From NCBI RefSeq assembly GCF_031180885.1, contig NZ_JAPSLK010000032.1, positions 1 through 64,000 on the forward strand: a stretch of DNA of 64,000 bases, read 5' to 3'. Numbering within the stretch: the stretch's first letter is position 1; every line of letters begins with the position of its first letter. Positions 38,921 through 47,616 of this stretch are shown here, in pieces. The position numbers and the translations under genes were made by a program. The DNA is from Saccharothrix sp. (GTDB lineage: Bacteria > Actinomycetota > Actinomycetes > Mycobacteriales > Pseudonocardiaceae). The notes under the pieces are model-generated. The model was not told where the DNA came from, searched no databases, and saw nothing but the letters and a program-made list of their open reading frames with translations.

Positions 38921-38988
38921 CGCCCCGCTCTGGGCACCGCCCCGCTCTGGGCACCGCCCCGCTCTGGGCACCGCCTTGCTCTGGGCAC
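38921..38988. repeat. 17-bp tandem repeat, 4 units
   Basis: CGCCCCGCTCTGGGCAC occurs at 38921, 38938 and 38955 without change, and at 38972 with CGCCTTGC. The three identical units suggest recent expansion. Confidence 0.85.
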
Positions 38989-39171
38989 CGGCCCGCCCCG
39001 CACCAGCCAGCCCCGCGCACCGGCCCGCCTCGCCTCGGCCCGCCCGGCACCGGCCGACCGCGTCCCGCACGGCCCACGCCGCACCGGCCCACCCCACCCC
39101 AGCCCCGGACATGGGGAGGGGCGGCGTGCGGATCGCCGTCCCTCCGGCCGGAGGTGGTCTCCCGGCTCGCG

Positions 39172-39468
39172 TCAGGCCATCGCGGGCTGGCGCTTGCGGG
39201 CCTTGATGATGCTGTCCCGTTCGGACTCCGAGAGACCACCCCAGATCCCGTACGGCTCCTGTACCGCCAGCGCGTGGCGCCGGCACATCTCCAGCACCGG
39301 GCACGTCAGGCACACGGCCTTGGCCCGTGCCTCCCGCCGCGCCCGCGCCGGACCGCGTTCACCGTCCGGGTGGAAGAAGAACGCGCTGTCCATCCCGCGG
39401 CACGAGCCGCGCATCTGCCAGTCCCACAGGTCGGCGTTGGGACCGGGAAGCCTTCGGGTGTCCGCCAT
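39172..39468 (-). CDS. whiB3: WhiB-family iron-sulfur regulator, WhiB3/WhiD type
   Basis: A 98-residue protein with the four cluster-ligand cysteines Cys23, Cys53, Cys56 and Cys62 (C-x29-C-x2-C-x5-C). It also has the G(I)WGG turn (GIWGGLSESER, about 74-84) and a basic tail. The N-terminal LPGPNADLWDWQ and MDSAFFFHPDGERG closely resemble M. tuberculosis WhiB3 and Streptomyces WhiD. AAGGAGG precedes its ATG. Such proteins carry a 4Fe-4S cluster, sense redox/NO and bind the principal sigma factor. The location after groEL1 on the opposite strand matches Rv3416. Confidence 0.94.
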   Translation of the reverse strand: MADTRRLPGPNADLWDWQMRGSCRGMDSAFFFHPDGERGPARARREARAKAVCLTCPVLEMCRRHALAVQEPYGIWGGLSESERDSIIKARKRQPAMA

Positions 39469-39656
39469 CGAGACCGCCTCCTTGGCCCACTGACGAGAAC
39501 TGCTCCATTCGGCTTAACGATGATCCACCGTAGAACCGCGCCAAAACTTGTTCAAGGGGGTGGGTGGCATAAATGCGGAATTCATTCGATGGGTGATCAG
39601 TCGAGGCCACCCCCGGAGTTGCCCGTGACGTCAGGTGAACGGACGATGTCAGCGTG

Positions 39657-40679
39657 ATGACGCCCCCCGAGCCCACCGCCGCGCCGCCCGACGGTGCCCA
39701 GGAAACCGTTGCGGCAGAAGACGATCCTGCGCATTCGGTGACCCTGTCGGTGGCCGCGGTCGCGCGCCGGCTGGGGGTCGCGCCGGCTACTTTGCGCACG
39801 TGGGACCGGCGGTACGGCCTCGGACCCAGTGATCACACCACCGGGCGACACCGCAAGTACGCACCGCACGACGTGGCCCGCCTGGAGCTGATGCAGCGGG
39901 CCCTGCTGCGGGGCGCGTCCAGCGCCGAGGCGGCCAAGTACGCCCTTGCCACGCCCGTCCCGCAGCCCCGCGTGGTGCGCAAGACCGTGGCCCCGCCGCC
40001 CGTGCTGACCGGGGGCGAGTTCGACACCGGCTCACCGCCCGCCGGCGGCCGGGGCCTGAAGCTGCCCGGGGCGAGCCGGTTGGCGCGCGGGGTCGGGCGG
40101 GCGGCGCTCGCGATGGACTCGGCCGCCGTCCAGGTGCTGCTCGCCGACTCGATCGCCCAGGACGGCGTGATCGCCACGTGGGACGACGTCGTCCGCCCGG
40201 TGCTCGCCGCGATCGCCGCGCGCTGGGAGCACTCCGGCGCCGGGGTCGAGGTCTCGCACCTGCTGGACGAGTGCGTGCTGGCCGCGATGGTCCGCGCGAC
40301 CCCGATCGTCGCCGAGCCGCGCAACCACCGGCCGGTGCTGCTGGCGTGCATGCCGGAGGAGCGGCACAACCTGCCGCTGTACCCGTTGGCCGCGGTGCTG
40401 GCCGAGCGGGGGATCGGCATCCGGCAACTCGGCGCCGCGCTGCCGCTGGACGCCCTGGCGTCGGCGGTGCGCCGGACCGCGCCCGCCGCCGTGGTGCTGT
40501 GGGCGCAACTGCCGCGTTACGCCGATCCGGGTGCGGTGACGGCGCTGCCGCGGACCCGGCAGCAGGTGCGGGTGTTCGTCGGCGGACCGGGCTGGGAGCG
40601 CGGTGTCGTGCCGTCGCCCGCGGAGCGGATCAACGGCCTGGCCGAGGCGGCGGACGCCGTCGAACGGGCAGTGTGCTGA
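39657..40679 (+). CDS. MerR-type HTH regulator with B12-binding-like C-terminal domain
   Basis: A 340-residue regulator. The MerR-like HTH (SVAAVARRLGVAPATLRTWD and RYGLGPSDHTTGRHRKY, about 20-65) is followed by a linker. A helical bundle then joins an alpha/beta domain resembling cobalamin-binding regulators of the CarH/LitR type. The cobalamin His motif DxHxxG appears only as a degenerate EERHNLPL, and the W-x9-EH light-sensor motif is incomplete (ARWEHSGAGVEVSH). B12 binding is therefore doubtful. The start is ATG 39657 or GTG 39654. It is divergent from whiB3 and upstream of bldM and sigD. Confidence 0.8.
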   Translation: MTPPEPTAAPPDGAQETVAAEDDPAHSVTLSVAAVARRLGVAPATLRTWDRRYGLGPSDHTTGRHRKYAPHDVARLELMQRALLRGASSAEAAKYALATPVPQPRVVRKTVAPPPVLTGGEFDTGSPPAGGRGLKLPGASRLARGVGRAALAMDSAAVQVLLADSIAQDGVIATWDDVVRPVLAAIAARWEHSGAGVEVSHLLDECVLAAMVRATPIVAEPRNHRPVLLACMPEERHNLPLYPLAAVLAERGIGIRQLGAALPLDALASAVRRTAPAAVVLWAQLPRYADPGAVTALPRTRQQVRVFVGGPGWERGVVPSPAERINGLAEAADAVERAVC

Positions 40680-40720
40680 ACGCCTCGCCGAGCCGTCAGG
40701 TCGTCTGAAGACTGCATACA

Positions 40721-41713
40721 GTGGCCGACGTGGAGGACATGGGTGACCGGGCGGCACTGCTGCGCGCGGCGGCGTTCGGCGACCGGCCGGGCGCGGAGGT
40801 GTGGTGGGCGCTGACCGGGACGCCGCGCGAGCGGTGGCTGGCGGCGGTGGCGCTGGGCGGGCAGGGGCACTACGCGGCGGCGGCCACGGCGCTCGGGGCA
40901 CTCCTCCGGTCCGGTGATCACTTGATCGTCTCCCTGGCCGCCTCGACCCTCGCCTCCCACCGCCGCCAACTGGGTGGCCACACCGCCGCCCGCAAACTCG
41001 ACGCCCTGGCCCTGTCCGCCGCCCGCGCCGCCACCGCCGGCCCGGCCGCTGCCGGCCCGGCCGGCACTGCCCCAGCCGTCCCCACAGAGACCGCCGGCTC
41101 GGTCGACCCGGACGGCGTCGACCCCGCCGGTGCCCGCGCCGACGCCCTCCTCGGCCTCGCCGCCGACGCCCTGGGCGCGGGTCGCATCCCCGAAGCCCGC
41201 CGCCTCCACGCCCGCGTCACCCCCCACACCTGGCGCACCCACGTCCGCAGCGGCTGGGTCGCCGCCGAGATCGAGCTGGCCGACGGCCACGCGGGGCGAG
41301 CGGTGGCACCCGCCGAGACCGCCCTCCAGCACGCCGAGGCGGCCGGCGCAACGCGACACGTCCTCAAGTCCCAGCTCGTCCTGGGGACCGCGTTAGTGGT
41401 GTGGGGGACACCCGAAAGCGTCGATCGGGGCGTCCGCCTGCTACAGTGTGACCTAAATCACACCAACCACCACGGCCTCTCCTCGTTGATCTGGCCAACG
41501 GCGCTCGTGCTCCTGGGCGGCCCGGCAGTCCGCAATAGTGCGGAGACCGCCAAGCTCCGGGAGACCGCCGCCAACGCTCTGAGCTGCGTGTTACGGAGAG
41601 CTGATCCGATCAGCCGACGAATCGCCGCCCGTTCGCCGTGGATCCCGGGAGCGCTGCTCCGTTCCGGGGAACCCCCGAACGCAGACGCTGAGACGAACTT
41701 CTTGACGGATTAA
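40721..41713 (+). CDS. Conserved hypothetical helical (TPR-like) protein, Rv3415c position
   Basis: A 330-residue Ala/Leu/Arg-rich protein with repeated helix pairs (AAATALGALLRSGDHLIVSL, AGRAVAPAETALQHAEAAGA) resembling TPR repeats. A Pro/Ala/Thr-rich linker lies around residues 105-140. No signal peptide or membrane helix is visible. GTG 40721 is used; GTG 40730 or ATG 40739 are alternatives. Gene order (whiB3, this gene, sigD) matches Rv3415c of M. tuberculosis from memory. Function is unknown; by position it may act in the same stress/development network. Confidence 0.75.
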   Translation: MADVEDMGDRAALLRAAAFGDRPGAEVWWALTGTPRERWLAAVALGGQGHYAAAATALGALLRSGDHLIVSLAASTLASHRRQLGGHTAARKLDALALSAARAATAGPAAAGPAGTAPAVPTETAGSVDPDGVDPAGARADALLGLAADALGAGRIPEARRLHARVTPHTWRTHVRSGWVAAEIELADGHAGRAVAPAETALQHAEAAGATRHVLKSQLVLGTALVVWGTPESVDRGVRLLQCDLNHTNHHGLSSLIWPTALVLLGGPAVRNSAETAKLRETAANALSCVLRRADPISRRIAARSPWIPGALLRSGEPPNADAETNFLTD

Positions 41714-41737
41714 GCACCGGATCGTGTCAAGGTTCCG

Positions 41738-41757
41738 CCCCTAGCGTCCGATAGGGG
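41738..41757. promoter_or_regulatory. Inverted repeat upstream of bldM
   Basis: CCCCTA (41738-41743) and TAGGGG (41752-41757) are separated by 8 bases and lie 37 bp before the bldM GTG. This is a plausible operator, but the protein that binds is unknown. Confidence 0.4.
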
Positions 41758-41793
41758 ATATGGAACGTCACTCGGCTGCAGGAAGGAGTCCCC

Positions 41794-42390
41794 GTGACCA
41801 CGGTCCTTATTTGCGACGACCGGCGCAGTGTGCGGGAGGGTCTCACCCGCGTGATGTCGGCTGTCCCCGGGGTTAGCCGCATCGACTGCGTAGCGCACGG
41901 TGACGAGTTGTTGGCGCGCTTCTCCCGGCAGCCGGTCGACGTGGTGCTGGTGGGAACCCAGCGCGCCGTCCCGACCGGGGTCGAAGCGACCCGGCGGCTC
42001 GTCTCGGCCAACCCGCAGGCAAACGTCATCGTCTTCGGGGCGCCCGACGACGCGGGCAGCATCGCCGCGGCCATCGCCGGCGGCGCCCGCGGCTACCTCC
42101 GCTGGGACGCCTCGCGCCCCGAGCTGGTGGCCGCGCTCGCCCACACCCTCGCGAGCACGTCCGTGCCCGCGCCGCGCCAGCCGTCCGACCCGGGCGTGCA
42201 GCTCACCGAGCGGGAGCTCCAGGTGCTGCGCGGGATGAGCCAGGGCAAGTCCAACGGGCAGATCGGCCGCGAGCTGTACCTGTCCGAGGACACCGTCAAG
42301 ACCCACGCGCGCCGGCTGTTCCGCAAGCTCGGCGTCCGCGACCGCGCCCAGGCCGTCGCGCACGGCTTCCGCCGCGGCCTGGTGTCCTAG
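41794..42390 (+). CDS. bldM: BldM-type LuxR-family response regulator with degenerate receiver
   Basis: A 198-residue regulator. A receiver-like domain (1 to about 120) is followed by a LuxR HTH (LTERELQVLRGMSQGKSNGQ, EDTVKTHARRLFRKLG, about 133-190), very close to Streptomyces BldM. The acidic pair Asp8-Asp9 remains. The phosphoacceptor site (residue 54) is Gly (GGA codon), and Gly82 and Trp104 replace the switch Thr/Ser and the catalytic Lys. Phosphorylation is therefore not possible. GTG 41794 follows AAGGAG. BldM controls aerial development in Streptomyces, alone or as a heterodimer with WhiI. Confidence 0.9.
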   Translation: MTTVLICDDRRSVREGLTRVMSAVPGVSRIDCVAHGDELLARFSRQPVDVVLVGTQRAVPTGVEATRRLVSANPQANVIVFGAPDDAGSIAAAIAGGARGYLRWDASRPELVAALAHTLASTSVPAPRQPSDPGVQLTERELQVLRGMSQGKSNGQIGRELYLSEDTVKTHARRLFRKLGVRDRAQAVAHGFRRGLVS

Positions 42391-42429
42391 CGCACGCGGG
42401 ACTCCATCCTTTCGCCGATTCGACTGATT

Positions 42430-42459
42430 CGGCCCGGTGACGTCACCGTCGCCGGGCCG
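42430..42459 (+). terminator. Hairpin after bldM
   Basis: CGGCCCGG (42430-42437) pairs with CCGGGCCG (42452-42459). The loop begins with the palindrome TGACGTCA. Confidence 0.6.
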
Positions 42460-42627
42460 TGTCGTTGTCAGGGCGTGTCGGCAGGTCAGATGGGGTCCAA
42501 AGACCCCATTTGCGTGCATCCGGTCCCGCGACCGGTACGGTGAGTGTCACCGGTACGGGCGACGTCCGTCGCGCCGTGCTGTTCGTTGTCGGTACGCCTA
42601 CACGTAACACCAGGGCTGTTGTCTGCG

Positions 42628-43200
42628 ATGACCAACTTGGGGGACGGACTGGACGCCGAAGTGGGCGCGGCCGTCGATGGCGACCGCCACGCGATCGAGC
42701 GGCTGCTGGCATCCATTCGTCCCCTGGTGGTGCGGTACTGCCGCGCCCGAGTCGGAAGGCAGGAGAGGTCTTTCGCTTCGGCGGACGACGTGGCCCAGGA
42801 GGTGTGTCTCGCGGTGCTGACGGCCCTGCCCAGCTATCGCGACCAGGGTCGGCCGTTCTTGGCGTTCGTCTACGGGATCGCAGCGCACAAGGTGGCCGAC
42901 GCGCATCGCTCAGCTGCCCGGAACCGGTCCGAACCGGTGCCGGAGGTGCCCGACGCCCCCGAGACGGAAGCCGGTCCCGAGCAGCGCGCCATGCAGGGCG
43001 AGCTGTCCGGCCGGATGGCCCAGCTCCTGAAGATCCTTCCGGAGAAGCAGCGGGAGATCCTCCTGCTTCGCGTGGTCGTCGGCCTGTCGGCCGAGGAGAC
43101 CGCCGACGCCGTCGGCTCCACGCCGGGTGCGGTTCGAGTGGCGCAGCACCGCGCCTTGGCCCGCCTCCGCAAGTCGTTGGCAGCGGAGGAGGTGGTCTGA
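42628..43200 (+). CDS. sigD: RNA polymerase sigma factor SigD/ShbA type
   Basis: A 190-residue ECF-type sigma factor. Region 2 spans about residues 20-90 (SADDVAQEVCLAVLTALPSY, FVYGIAAHKVADAHR). Region 4 spans about 130-182 (LPEKQREILLLRVVVGLSAE, TPGAVRVAQHRALARLR). ATG 42628 is chosen over an upstream GTG frame because it gives the usual N-terminus (MTNLGDGLDAEVGAAVDGDR). It is followed without a gap by its anti-sigma factor. Orthologues are SigD of M. tuberculosis and ShbA of Streptomyces, which drives transcription of the principal sigma gene there. Confidence 0.94.
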   Translation: MTNLGDGLDAEVGAAVDGDRHAIERLLASIRPLVVRYCRARVGRQERSFASADDVAQEVCLAVLTALPSYRDQGRPFLAFVYGIAAHKVADAHRSAARNRSEPVPEVPDAPETEAGPEQRAMQGELSGRMAQLLKILPEKQREILLLRVVVGLSAEETADAVGSTPGAVRVAQHRALARLRKSLAAEEVV

Positions 43201-44097
43201 GTGGCCGACCAGCACGAGAAGGGCGATGGAGAAGTCGTGCGCGGACGAGATGAGAGAACCCCGCTCACCTCGGATGACTCCTTGGTGGAGCCCGGCGACG
43301 ACCTCGCGGGCATCCGGGCGGATGACGCTTTGCTGGACGCGCTGGGCGGGCGCGGCCACGCTGAAGGGCTCGTCGAGGACGAGCTGAACGCACTGCTGCT
43401 CGCGTGGCGGCGGGAGGTCGACAGCCGCCCGGTGGGCGAACTTGTCGACACCGACACCGCGGTGGCCACGATCGCCGCGGCCCAGCCCCAGCAGCGGGGC
43501 CGGCACCGGTTCCTGATCCCGCTCGCGAGCGCCGCCGCCGTGCTGGCGATCGCGTTCACCGGGGTGAGCCTGGTGGCCCGCGACGCCCAGCCGGGTGACG
43601 CGCTGTGGGGCCTGACCCGGGTCCTGTACTCCGACCACGCCCGGTCCGTGGAAGCTGCCGTGACGGTCCGCACCGACCTGGAGACCGCCCGCGCCGCGCT
43701 GCGCGAGGGCCGCTACACCGAGGCCCGCGAGCTGCTGGACAAGGCGAGCACGGTCCTGCCGTCCATCTCCGCCGACGACGGCAAGGCCGACCTGGCGCAG
43801 AAGCACGAGTCCCTGGTCCGCGAGCTGACCAGCACGAACCCGGCGCCGACGAACCCACCGGCGAGCCACTCGCCGTCGACGACGCCCACGACGCCGACCT
43901 CGCCGAGCGAGCCGTCCTCCACGTCGCCGACCACGACGACCCCGGAGTCGACCACGACCACGGCGCCGACCACGACGACGACCACCACCACCAACGGCAC
44001 CGCCGCGCCGCCGCCGAGCAACGAGCCGCCATCGGGCGGCGAGACCCGCAAAGCGCCGGGCTCCGACACGCCGAACGTGGACCCGACCGGCAATTGA
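43201..44097 (+). CDS. rsdA: Anti-sigma-D factor RsdA
   Basis: A 298-residue membrane protein. The cytoplasmic N-terminus holds a short SigD-binding segment (ADDALLDALGGRG, LNALLLAWRREVDSRP, about 40-85). One membrane helix lies at about 105-126 (PLASAAAVLAIAFTGVSLVA). The outer part has a short helical region and then a long Thr/Ser/Pro-rich tail. It starts at GTG 43201, immediately after the sigD stop. It holds SigD inactive at the membrane until released, probably by proteolysis. The matching M. tuberculosis gene is Rv3413c. Confidence 0.9.
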   Translation: MADQHEKGDGEVVRGRDERTPLTSDDSLVEPGDDLAGIRADDALLDALGGRGHAEGLVEDELNALLLAWRREVDSRPVGELVDTDTAVATIAAAQPQQRGRHRFLIPLASAAAVLAIAFTGVSLVARDAQPGDALWGLTRVLYSDHARSVEAAVTVRTDLETARAALREGRYTEARELLDKASTVLPSISADDGKADLAQKHESLVRELTSTNPAPTNPPASHSPSTTPTTPTSPSEPSSTSPTTTTPESTTTTAPTTTTTTTTNGTAAPPPSNEPPSGGETRKAPGSDTPNVDPTGN

Positions 44098-44123
44098 GAC
44101 GAGCCTGCCCGGCAATTGAGACG
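44087..44123. repeat. 15-bp direct repeat across the rsdA stop
   Basis: CCGGCAATTGAGACG occurs at 44087-44101, covering the rsdA stop codon, and again at 44109-44123. It looks like a small local duplication. Confidence 0.6.
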
Positions 44124-44129
44124 CAAAAC

Positions 44130-44162
44130 GAAGCCCGCCCCAGCCAGCCGGGGGCGGGCTTC
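44130..44162 (+). terminator. Terminator of sigD-rsdA
   Basis: GAAGCCCGCCCC (44130-44141) pairs perfectly with 44151-44162 around a 9-base loop. It can act on both strands between converging genes. Confidence 0.85.
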
Positions 44163-44296
44163 GTCACATCCGAGCCGAGTCCTTGCTCACACCGCGAGGC
44201 CGCGTCGGCTTGTCATGTCGCCTTTCCCGACGATCACGCTTTTCGACCGGCGGGAAACGCGGCGTGACGAGCCGACTACAGGCGGCGCAATCCAAC

Positions 44297-46328
<2,032 letters not shown>

Positions 46329-46375
46329 GCTAGAGTCCACGGGTTCCGCAGGCTCAGAGGAGAGGACGACACAAG

Positions 46376-47509
46376 GTGCGCGATCTGGTCGAGATCGGCA
46401 TGGGCCGGACCGCGAGGCGGGCCTACGAGCTGGACGACATCGAGATCATCCCGTCCCGCAGGACCCGTTCGTCGAAGGACGTCTCGACGGCGTGGCAGAT
46501 CGACGCCTACCGCTTCGAGATCCCGCTGATCACCCACCCGACGGACGCGATCGTCTCGCCGGGCACGGCGGTGGCGGTGGGCGAGCTGGGCGGTCTGGGC
46601 GTCCTCAACGCCGAGGGTTTGTGGGCGCGGCACGGCGACGTGGAAGAGGCGCTGTTCCGGCTGGTGCAGTCGGTGGAGGACACCGACGACCCGGCCGCGC
46701 CGGTCAAGGTGCTCCAGGAGCTGCACCAGGCCCCGGTGCGGATGGACCTGATCGCCGAGGCGATCAAGCAGGTGCGCGAGTCGGGCGTGACGGTCGCGGT
46801 GCGGGTGAGCCCGCAGCGGGCCGCCGAGCTGACCCCGGACCTGCTCGCGGCGGGCGTGGAGATCCTGGTCGTGCAGGGCACGATCATCTCCGCCGAGCAC
46901 GTGTCGCGCGACGGCGAGCCGCTGAACCTCAAGTCGTTCATCGCGGACCTGGACATCCCGGTCATCGCCGGCGGTGTCGGCGACTACCGGACGGCCATGC
47001 ACCTGATGCGCACCGGCGCGGCGGGCGTGATCGTCGGCTACGGCTACACGCCGGGCGTCACCACGACGGACTCGGTGCTGGGCATCGGCGTGCCGATGGC
47101 CACGGCCATCGCGGACGCGGCGGCGGCGCGCCGGGACTACCTGGACGAGACCGGTGGCCGGTACGTGCACGTCATCGCCGACGGCGGCGTGCTGACCAGC
47201 GGTGACGTCGCCAAGTCGATCGCGTGCGGCGCGGACGCGGTGATGCTCGGCGAGCCGCTCGCGGCGGCGGCCGAGGCGCCGGGGCAGGGCCTGTACTGGA
47301 CGGCGGCGTCGGCGCACCCGTCGGTGCCGCGCAGCCACGTGTCCACGGGCGTGGACCAGGTGGTGGACCTGCGCAGCCTGCTGTTCGGGCCGTCGGTGGA
47401 CCCGCGGGGCGTGACGAACCTGTTCGGTTCGCTCAAGCGCGCGATGGCCAAGACCGGCTACTCGGACATCAAGGAGTTCCAGAAGGTCGGTCTGACCGTC
47501 CGCGGCTGA
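46376..47509 (+). CDS. guaB3: GuaB3-family IMP dehydrogenase-related protein
   Basis: A 377-residue TIM-barrel protein without CBS domains (RTARRAYELDDIEIIPSRR at the start, then VIAGGVGDYRTAMHLMRTGA). It lacks the catalytic Cys loop of true IMPDH. GuaB3 proteins are conserved in actinobacteria and cyanobacteria. The cyanobacterial protein has been reported to have GMP-reductase activity, so purine salvage is a plausible role, but the activity here is not proven. GTG 46376 follows GGAGAGGA. A small terminator follows at 47524-47549. Confidence 0.9.
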   Translation: MRDLVEIGMGRTARRAYELDDIEIIPSRRTRSSKDVSTAWQIDAYRFEIPLITHPTDAIVSPGTAVAVGELGGLGVLNAEGLWARHGDVEEALFRLVQSVEDTDDPAAPVKVLQELHQAPVRMDLIAEAIKQVRESGVTVAVRVSPQRAAELTPDLLAAGVEILVVQGTIISAEHVSRDGEPLNLKSFIADLDIPVIAGGVGDYRTAMHLMRTGAAGVIVGYGYTPGVTTTDSVLGIGVPMATAIADAAAARRDYLDETGGRYVHVIADGGVLTSGDVAKSIACGADAVMLGEPLAAAAEAPGQGLYWTAASAHPSVPRSHVSTGVDQVVDLRSLLFGPSVDPRGVTNLFGSLKRAMAKTGYSDIKEFQKVGLTVRG

Positions 47510-47523
47510 CCTCTTCCGTGCGG

Positions 47524-47549
47524 ACCCCTCGCCTTCGTGCGGGGGGTTT
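47524..47549 (+). terminator. Terminator after guaB3
   Basis: ACCCCTCGC (47524-47532) pairs with GCGGGGGGT (47539-47547) with one wobble, followed by TT. Confidence 0.6.
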
Positions 47550-47585
47550 CGTGCGTTCGAGAGACTGAACCGATTGGGACTAGCT

Positions 47586-47609
47586 GTTACTTCGGGTAAC
47601 GCCTAATCT
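47586..47609 (+). promoter_or_regulatory. Leaderless promoter and palindrome upstream of the choD-like gene
   Basis: TAATCT (47604-47609) lies 7 bases before ATG 47617, the spacing of leaderless actinobacterial transcripts. There is no ribosome site. Directly upstream, GTTAC-TTCGG-GTAAC (47586-47600) is a perfect 5-bp-arm inverted repeat placed where a repressor would block the promoter. Confidence 0.6.
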
Positions 47610-47616
47610 GCCCCTC

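Larger units (their letters stand above)
38665..39171. other. Convergent intergenic region with tandem repeats
   Basis: About 500 bases between groEL1 and the 3' end of the whiB gene. Open frames are low-complexity Pro/Arg/Gly and are not credible genes. It holds a 22-bp repeat (38806-38885) and a 17-bp repeat (38921-38988), then more degenerate CCGGCCC-rich sequence. Confidence 0.65.

Noticed and set aside
38667-39206. Pro/Arg-rich frames downstream of groEL1
   Set aside because: They read through a terminator and tandem repeats and into the whiB gene antisense.
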